Shown here: positions 59,385 to 64,000 of the stretch, piece by piece
How positions within the stretch are numbered: the stretch's first letter is position 1
How the letters are laid out: each line of letters opens with the position of its first letter
Virus record (IMG/VR): IMGVR_UViG_3300018424_000008
Span: 35,414-99,413 of that record
Strand: one strand, 5' to 3'
DNA from: a virus
Length of the DNA: 64,000 nt
The notes under the pieces: model-generated
What the model saw: only the letters and a program-made list of their open reading frames with translations
The model's database searches: none
What the model was told of the DNA's origin: nothing
Program-made: the position numbers and the translations under genes

Positions 59385-59575
59385 GTAACCTTCTTTAGAT
59401 CTGATATGGGTACCTGATAACACTTGTCATGACACTGTACATCAACAGCAATGTATATACTTACATGTTTAGGGTCAAACGAAAATGATTTTTCATAAGG
59501 TTTTGAGACAATAATCCCAACCATTTCTTGTCTAGTTTCTTCTTCAATAAATTTAACCAAAGTCCCTATTTTCAT
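59381..59575 (-). CDS. Small GDLV-type barrel protein, 64 aa
   Basis: It starts M-K-I-G-T-L-V-K-F-I-E-E, a variant of the G-D-L-V start, followed by V-G-I-I-V-S, I-Y-I-A-V-D-V-Q-C-H and D-L-K-K-V. ATG 59575 is preferred because the G-T-L-V pattern starts there; the frame extends ten codons further upstream. It overlaps the next gene by 23 bases. Confidence 0.72.
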   Translation of the reverse strand: MKIGTLVKFIEEETRQEMVGIIVSKPYEKSFSFDPKHVSIYIAVDVQCHDKCYQVPISDLKKVT

Positions 59576-59810
59576 CTTCGATAATTTCAACATCATCAAC
59601 ATCAAGTGTTATTGGTGCAGAACCTCCTGATATAATCGTGTAATAATATAAATATTTATCTCCGTACATTAAGTATTTAAATTCAGTGATAATTCCATGA
59701 CTTACGCCTTCAATAAAACCATCTTTATTATAAATATAATATCTAGCTAGTTTACCGACATTAGTTGACTTATCAAAATTTTCTGTGTTGTTATTGTTTA
59801 TTGGTCTCAT
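59553..59810 (-). CDS. Small barrel-like protein, 85 aa
   Basis: N-V-G-K-L-A-R-Y-Y-I near residue 17, G-I-I-T-E-F near 40, and a run of Y-rich strands (K-Y-L-Y-Y-Y-T-I-I-S) with T-L-D-V-D-D-V-E-I-I at the end. A weak member of the same family. The first 15 residues are asparagine-rich. Function unknown. Confidence 0.72.
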   Translation of the reverse strand: MRPINNNNTENFDKSTNVGKLARYYIYNKDGFIEGVSHGIITEFKYLMYGDKYLYYYTIISGGSAPITLDVDDVEIIEDENRDFG

Positions 59811-60804
59811 TAATAACTTCCAAATGTTTTATTCTAAATATTTCTACTTTTTTATTACACAATACTTCTACTACCATTCCACTATTAAGATAATTGCTAT
59901 CACCAAATATTTTGCTCAGTGTAATTCCCACAGTAGTAGGATCTTCATCTTCATCATAATAGCAGCCTATATAACCTTCTTTTAACTTTACTAATGTGCC
60001 GATCGGAGTTTTTTGATTAATACTAATTAATTCTAATCTTCTTCTGTTCATAAGTTTTATAAAAGTGTCTATCTCTTCAGGCAACACGTGATTTCTTAGA
60101 CCAGTTATGTAGTTATGTATTATACTAGCAACATGGTAAAGTTTAAAATATTCTTTTGACATTAGCTTGTAATCTTTTAATTTTACATACGCTTCCATTT
60201 CAAACTCTAAATGATGTGTGTGTATGTAACTTAAGTAAGCATCATGACTAGCTACTAACTTCTTAAAAACATGTTCGTCCATTGAGTATTTTTTGCCTTG
60301 TCTCTGAAACTTTTTTACTCTTAGATTAAATATTTCTAGAAACTGTTGATTATCATTTACATAACTGTCAAAAAATTTATTCCGAATATAAAACTGGATA
60401 ATGCCCATTTCAGATCTTAACCGGTTTGTAAAACAATATTTAAGACTTTTAAACAATGAGTTTAAAATTTTAAAATGAGGATCTATATTATTTTTAAAAC
60501 CAAAAAAAATATCGTTATCATTTTTGTTCAGAACTATATGAAGCACATTTAGACAAGCTGCCATTTCCTTATATATACCATGTGCTCTATTACGCAAAGG
60601 CCTATGTTTTTTCTTTCCACTGTTTGAAAGACTGTTCTGTCTTCTCACACGTTTAGGAATAAGTTTGTAAGTATTTTTCAAACACATATCAACAAACTTT
60701 GCTGCATGTGGTAGATTTGATTTTACACATTTTTCTTTCAAAACTTTTATATCTTTTTCACATGTGTATTTAAGTGCTCCATAACTTTCATGCACACTAC
60801 GCAT
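59791..60804 (-). CDS. Helical protein with C-terminal GTLV barrel, 337 aa
   Basis: The start ATG 60804 is preferred because AAGGAG stands seven bases upstream. Residues 1-260 are basic and helical (K-K-K-H-R-P-L-R-N-R near 65) without a known family. Residues 268-335 are a copy of the small barrel: I-G-T-L-V-K-L-K-E-G, V-G-I-T-L-S, M-V-V-E-V-L and K-H-L-E-V-I. This shows that the barrel can be a fused module. It may bind nucleic acid. It overlaps the UV endonuclease gene by eight bases. Confidence 0.8.
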   Translation of the reverse strand: MRSVHESYGALKYTCEKDIKVLKEKCVKSNLPHAAKFVDMCLKNTYKLIPKRVRRQNSLSNSGKKKHRPLRNRAHGIYKEMAACLNVLHIVLNKNDNDIFFGFKNNIDPHFKILNSLFKSLKYCFTNRLRSEMGIIQFYIRNKFFDSYVNDNQQFLEIFNLRVKKFQRQGKKYSMDEHVFKKLVASHDAYLSYIHTHHLEFEMEAYVKLKDYKLMSKEYFKLYHVASIIHNYITGLRNHVLPEEIDTFIKLMNRRRLELISINQKTPIGTLVKLKEGYIGCYYDEDEDPTTVGITLSKIFGDSNYLNSGMVVEVLCNKKVEIFRIKHLEVINETNKQ

Positions 60805-61708
60805 TACCATGCTCCTTTAAATATTTGATGACTGCTTGCTCTTTAGCTTTTGCTTCAATGACACAATCGAAGTCATTACCATAATCGTTAATAAATGAAT
60901 ACACGTATTCTGAATGTGCACGGAAAGGAGCTTTTTTACCTTCTACTTGTGCACTTTCAGAATAGTGGGTTGTTGGTCTTACATTATCCCATGTACTAAG
61001 CCCTAATTCAAGCGCTTGTTGTTCTGTCAAACCATCAGGGTGACAGACGTGATGATGATAATCAAACACTATAGGTATACCAGATTTTTCATATATCATT
61101 TCATGTAATTCTTTTGTGCTGAACAAACTTACTCTGTCATCATTCTCAACAGTTAATCTTGGTTTAACAGCATCACTTAGCTTTGCAAAATTTTGTAAGA
61201 ACCTGTCAGCTGTTGCTTTTTTGTCACCATAAGCACCACCCACATGAATATTGATTTTACCATAATGGTTTCTTGGTACGCCCAATAAATCCATGATTTC
61301 ACCATGTGTTTCTAATTCTTTGATAGAGTTTTTTATAACCTTTTCATTCTTTGATGCTAAGACCACAAACTGACCAGGATGAAATGATAATCTTTGGTTT
61401 GTTTGTTTTGCAAAATCGCCACATTGCTTTAATAAAGCGAAGCAACGTTCTGCATTAGGTAAATCAGAAAGATTATATTCTGATGACCATGGTGCCATAT
61501 TTGAAGTCATACGATATACATTAAACCCATTATTAGCATTCCACTGCAGTATTTCATACATTGCGTTAATATTGCGTTCAAATATTTCACCCACGTGTGG
61601 CAAACCTTTTGATTGCCATGTCGCTTTACGACACGTTCCACCAGGTGTAAGTTTCTTTGTTTCAGATAAATGTAGGTTAATGCAAGCGTAACCGAAACGA
61701 ATAGACAT
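60797..61708 (-). CDS. uvsE: UV damage endonuclease (UVDE family)
   Basis: This enzyme nicks DNA 5-prime to UV photoproducts and starts an alternative excision repair. The sequence carries the family metal-binding blocks F-H-P-G-Q-F near 108, H-V-G-G-A-Y-G-D-K near 155, E-N-D-D near 190 and D-Y-H-H-H near 217. Length (303) is normal. It has AAGGAG before ATG 61708 and a strong promoter at 61735-61763. It fits a phage exposed to sunlight. Confidence 0.93.
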   Translation of the reverse strand: MSIRFGYACINLHLSETKKLTPGGTCRKATWQSKGLPHVGEIFERNINAMYEILQWNANNGFNVYRMTSNMAPWSSEYNLSDLPNAERCFALLKQCGDFAKQTNQRLSFHPGQFVVLASKNEKVIKNSIKELETHGEIMDLLGVPRNHYGKINIHVGGAYGDKKATADRFLQNFAKLSDAVKPRLTVENDDRVSLFSTKELHEMIYEKSGIPIVFDYHHHVCHPDGLTEQQALELGLSTWDNVRPTTHYSESAQVEGKKAPFRAHSEYVYSFINDYGNDFDCVIEAKAKEQAVIKYLKEHGNA

Positions 61709-61734
61709 ATTTTCTCCTTGAGTTTAGTATATAT

Positions 61735-61763
61735 AATATAATTATTATATAAAACTTTTGCAA
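61735..61763 (-). promoter_or_regulatory. Promoter for the UV endonuclease operon
   Basis: Minus strand: TTGCAA (61758-61763), 17 bases, TATATT (61735-61740) with the ATATATAC tail. The sequence CTGTAAAATTTGCAAAAG upstream is nearly the same as at 42822. On the plus strand the same AT-rich segment would serve the divergent gene at 61780, but a matching pair is not clear there. Confidence 0.78.
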
Positions 61764-61779
61764 ATTTTACAGGTAAAAA

Positions 61780-62652
61780 ATGAATAACAATTTGTTAACA
61801 AAATATATACAGAAATTAATTTTAGAATCTGAAAAAACTCAGGAGGAAAAAGACCAGGCTTTTCTTAATGTCTTAAAGATACAACGTCATTTAAAAGACC
61901 CATCTGTAGAGGTATATCATCAGTTCGAAAATTTATTAACAACATTAGAAGATGATCCTGATTATTTAGTAAATCTAAGACCAATTTTTACTGGTGCAGA
62001 TGGCAATGCGAACGCGATGAAGGGTATGTCGGAAGGTGCAAGAAGCAAAATCATAGGCGTATTAAATAATTACTGCGCTGAGTTAGGTGATACTATCTTA
62101 GAGAATGATGAAAAAATAGGTAGGTTTTCTATTACTCACAATCAATATTGGCCGGGAGATTCAAAAAACGCCCAGCCATATCTCGTATATAAAATTGACA
62201 TAAAAAACACTAATATATATACACTATCTGAAGTTGATAAAAGAGATCCGCACCGCCGAGTGTTAGCCGGCCTAGCATTTGGCATACCAACTATAAAAAC
62301 ATATTATTTACATCCCGTCACCGGTGAGAGGCAAGACCGTCGTGATAGAACATATGAAACAGGTTTGAATGAAGAATATAAAAACTACATCATTAATGAA
62401 TTGGCTAGAAACAATATTAATGCAACTGTTAATATAGTTGGTGATCATTACATGGATAGATATCACGGAAAGTACTTTAGAAAAAAAATTGTTTTAAACG
62501 GAATTGACCGAGAGCATCCTCACTATCGCCATGGGCACCAATATGAAGATAAACAAAATTTTAATCTAAATAATTTTTATAAAATTGTTAACATTATCAC
62601 TAGTGGCATTATTAAATCAATAGAAACAATAATCGGAAAGAGTAAAAAATGA
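61780..62652 (+). CDS. Leader-bearing protein, first plus-strand gene, 290 aa
   Basis: The leader variant is L-L-T-K-Y-I-Q-K-L-I-L-E at residues 5-16, cut before S17. The start has only a weak AGG-type ribosome-binding site eight bases before the ATG. The body has L-A-R-N-N-I-N-A-T-V-N-I-V near 205 and is otherwise unassigned. It shows that leader genes also sit on the other strand, in a second operon. Confidence 0.85.
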   Translation: MNNNLLTKYIQKLILESEKTQEEKDQAFLNVLKIQRHLKDPSVEVYHQFENLLTTLEDDPDYLVNLRPIFTGADGNANAMKGMSEGARSKIIGVLNNYCAELGDTILENDEKIGRFSITHNQYWPGDSKNAQPYLVYKIDIKNTNIYTLSEVDKRDPHRRVLAGLAFGIPTIKTYYLHPVTGERQDRRDRTYETGLNEEYKNYIINELARNNINATVNIVGDHYMDRYHGKYFRKKIVLNGIDREHPHYRHGHQYEDKQNFNLNNFYKIVNIITSGIIKSIETIIGKSKK

Positions 62653-63305
62653 ATTTACTATTAGAATACATCAATCGATGCAATAAAAATAAAAACCTTC
62701 TCAGTGAAAATATTTCATCAGGTTTTAAATACCACATTGAGAAAGGAATACCACTTTCAAAAAATATATTTAGACCAGATTCAAAACAGTTTTTTGATTT
62801 ATTTTTTGAAGCTCGTATATATCTTAAAGAAGGTCTGTATAATGCAGATGCTGATGAGCAATACTATCTATTAGAAACTGATATAGGCAAATTTGATTAT
62901 TATAACGGTGAGTTAGTACCACTTGATTGGCCAATAGAATATGATTATGTATTAGATGAAGCTCGCAAAAAAAGACGAAAGAAAAGAAAGTCTAAAAGTA
63001 AAACTAAGAAAAAATCTGGTTCTTATTATCAAGGCAGAAAAGTTACACTGAACAAACCAGCTCGTGGTGGATCTAAGAAGTTTTATGTTTATGTTCGCGA
63101 CCCTAAAACAAAGAATATTAAAAAAGTTTCTTTTGGCGCAAAAGGCATGAGTGTTGGATTGAAAGACCCTAAAAGAAGAAAAAGCTTTTCAGCAAGACAT
63201 CGATGCCCAGAGAAAAAAGATAAAACTACGGCCGGTTATTGGGCTTGTCGTATTGGCAGATACCCTAATCTAACTGGCGGAAAAAGTAAATTCACATGGT
63301 GGTAA
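62649..63305 (+). CDS. Basic protein with DUF5872-like C-terminus, 218 aa
   Basis: Leader-like start with cuts L4-L5-E6 and L18-S19-E20. About residues 105-135 are very basic (R-K-K-R-R-K-K-R-K-S). The C-terminus is K-K-V-S-F-G-A-K-G-M-S-V, P-K-R-R-K-S-F-S-A-R-H-R-C-P near 180, Y-W-A-C-R-I-G-R, then W-W. This resembles a C-terminal domain found on many marine phage structural or internal proteins (DUF5872-like, from memory). It probably binds DNA. It overlaps its upstream neighbour by four bases. Confidence 0.75.
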   Translation: MNLLLEYINRCNKNKNLLSENISSGFKYHIEKGIPLSKNIFRPDSKQFFDLFFEARIYLKEGLYNADADEQYYLLETDIGKFDYYNGELVPLDWPIEYDYVLDEARKKRRKKRKSKSKTKKKSGSYYQGRKVTLNKPARGGSKKFYVYVRDPKTKNIKKVSFGAKGMSVGLKDPKRRKSFSARHRCPEKKDKTTAGYWACRIGRYPNLTGGKSKFTWW

Positions 63306-63306
63306 C

Positions 63307-63588
63307 ATGAAACCTTACGAAGATATAAAAGTTGATCAACATACATTTAAAAGAGTTTTTAAAAAAGAAACTCCAGAAAAAGAATTAGTGTGGCACAGAG
63401 ATGCTAATGATAGGCATATCCGTGTTGTCTCCGGTAAATGGCAATTTCAATTTGATAATGAAGTCCCTTTTGAAATATATGAAGGGCTACACTTTTTTAT
63501 ACCAAAAAACGAATATCATAGAATAATTAAAGGTGATGGTGATCTCGTTTTAGAAATTACAGAAAGTAACCGTATGCAAGGAATGTAA
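63307..63588 (+). CDS. Small cupin-fold protein, 93 aa
   Basis: A single-domain cupin: E-L-V-W-H-R-D-A-N-D-R-H (about 26-37) and V-S-G-K-W-Q-F-Q-F, then F-F-I-P-K-N-E-Y-H-R near 68, the two short cupin motifs with histidines in the metal-site positions. Length is typical of the smallest members. Substrate unknown; small-molecule binding or an isomerase-type role is possible. It starts one base after the previous stop. Confidence 0.75.
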   Translation: MKPYEDIKVDQHTFKRVFKKETPEKELVWHRDANDRHIRVVSGKWQFQFDNEVPFEIYEGLHFFIPKNEYHRIIKGDGDLVLEITESNRMQGM

Positions 63589-63590
63589 GA

Positions 63591-64000
63591 ATGCCTTATA
63601 GAGTTAGAAAAGTTAAGTGCCGTAGGTCTGATGGCAAAAAAGGTAAATATGTTTTAGAATACAAGCCTAAAAAAAAGACCAAGAAGAAGAAAACAAAAGC
63701 TGGTTACGTCAGAGCTGGTTGCCACACTAGTAAAAAGAAAGCAAACGCACAAAGATCTGCCATTGAAGGAGGGCCGAGAGAAATGCATGTGAGAAGTTTA
63801 GACAAAATTTTAGCAGAAATAGATGAAACAGATGAAAACAGTTACACGTGGGCATTCAGTGAAGAAAAAAAGAAGGCCAAAAAAGCTGGTAAAAAATCAT
63901 TCACCTTCGATGGTAAAAAATATAGTACATCAACTGGCAAAGAATTAAATGAAACTGATGAAGCAAAGAAACACCCTCCACAATATAGCCCACAATCTAA
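63591..64000 (+). CDS. Very basic protein with internal cut site, cut by window edge
   Basis: The frame opens at ATG 63591 and runs to the window end without a stop (136 codons). Residues 1-60 are strongly basic (K-K-K-T-K-K-K-K-T-K) with A-G-C-H-T-S-K-K-K-A-N-A-Q-R-S-A-I, a pattern I have seen in marine phage proteins. R-S-L-D-K-I-L-A-E before I77 is a leader-like cut site inside the protein, followed by an acidic stretch and S-F-T-F-D-G-K-K-Y. It may be a DNA-binding internal protein trimmed at residue 76. Confidence 0.7.
   Translation, partial: MPYRVRKVKCRRSDGKKGKYVLEYKPKKKTKKKKTKAGYVRAGCHTSKKKANAQRSAIEGGPREMHVRSLDKILAEIDETDENSYTWAFSEEKKKAKKAGKKSFTFDGKKYSTSTGKELNETDEAKKHPPQYSPQS

Noticed and set aside
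1-64000. tRNA genes, integrase, attachment sites, insertion sequences, reverse transcriptase
   Set aside because: I saw no tRNA-like cloverleaf, recombinase, transposase, flanking direct repeat or reverse-transcriptase motif by reading. A tRNA scan would be needed to exclude tRNAs.

Overview
This 64 kb window looks like part of a large, AT-rich (about one third G+C by eye) lytic phage genome, probably a marine T4-like or jumbo myovirus of a Gram-negative host. This rests on dense packing, one-strand operons with 1-14 base overlaps, many tiny unrecognised genes, phage-type repair and modification enzymes, and no ribosomal, tRNA or housekeeping genes. Nearly everything is on the minus strand; only the last 2.2 kb is on the plus strand. 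No capsid, tail or replisome gene is visible, so the phage assignment is an inference.

The main feature is a set of about 45 proteins, otherwise mostly unrelated, that begin with one of a few short basic leader peptides. Type A is M-[KR]-[IL]-x-K-x-x-L-[KR]-x-I-I-[RK]-E-E-[YHIL], usually followed about ten residues later by [ML]-L-N-E. Type B is M-x-x-L-[RK]-x-[YF]-[IV]-[RQ]-x-[IL]-[IL]-x-E followed by S, G or A. A few others are variants such as S-W-R-K-F-L-L-R-E. Nearly all end in [LIV]-x-E, which matches the cleavage rule of the T4-family prohead protease and resembles the capsid-targeting sequence of T4 internal proteins and Alt. I infer that these are capsid cargo: packed in the prohead, trimmed, and injected with the DNA. 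The bodies behind the leaders include a likely ADP-ribosyltransferase, a HEXXH metalloprotease candidate, a Nudix-like protein, a module seen nine times (called here the GPLLYD module), and a module shared by three proteins (called here the DNW module).

Layout. 0-1.2 kb: two unknown genes. 1.2-11.4 kb: the type A leader operon, with a few type B genes inside it. 11.65-13.4 kb: a RadA-like ATPase, three small genes, two promoters and a terminator. 13.6-30.6 kb: the type B leader operon. 30.6-40.1 kb: a secreted protein, the Nudix-like protein, and giant leader proteins of 1403 and 915 residues. 40.1-42.8 kb: a single-gene unit with its own promoter and terminator, then small proteins. 42.8-51.4 kb: a 744-residue leader protein, small SH3-like proteins, and carA-carB behind another leader gene. 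51.5-61.7 kb: adenosine deaminase, ClpS, two adenine methyltransferases, small GDLV proteins, a lipoprotein, a nucleotidylyltransferase, an MBD4-like glycosylase, a GIY-YIG protein and UV endonuclease. 61.8-64 kb: a plus-strand operon with leader proteins, a cupin and very basic proteins.

Together, the right-hand genes would support nucleotide supply (CarAB, deaminase), DNA modification and repair, and control of host proteolysis (ClpS). The leader genes would supply pre-made proteins that act as the genome enters the cell. Five promoters of the form [TC]TG[CT]AA-17 bases-TATA[TAC]T, and two with TTATAA as the -35 box, drive several of the units.
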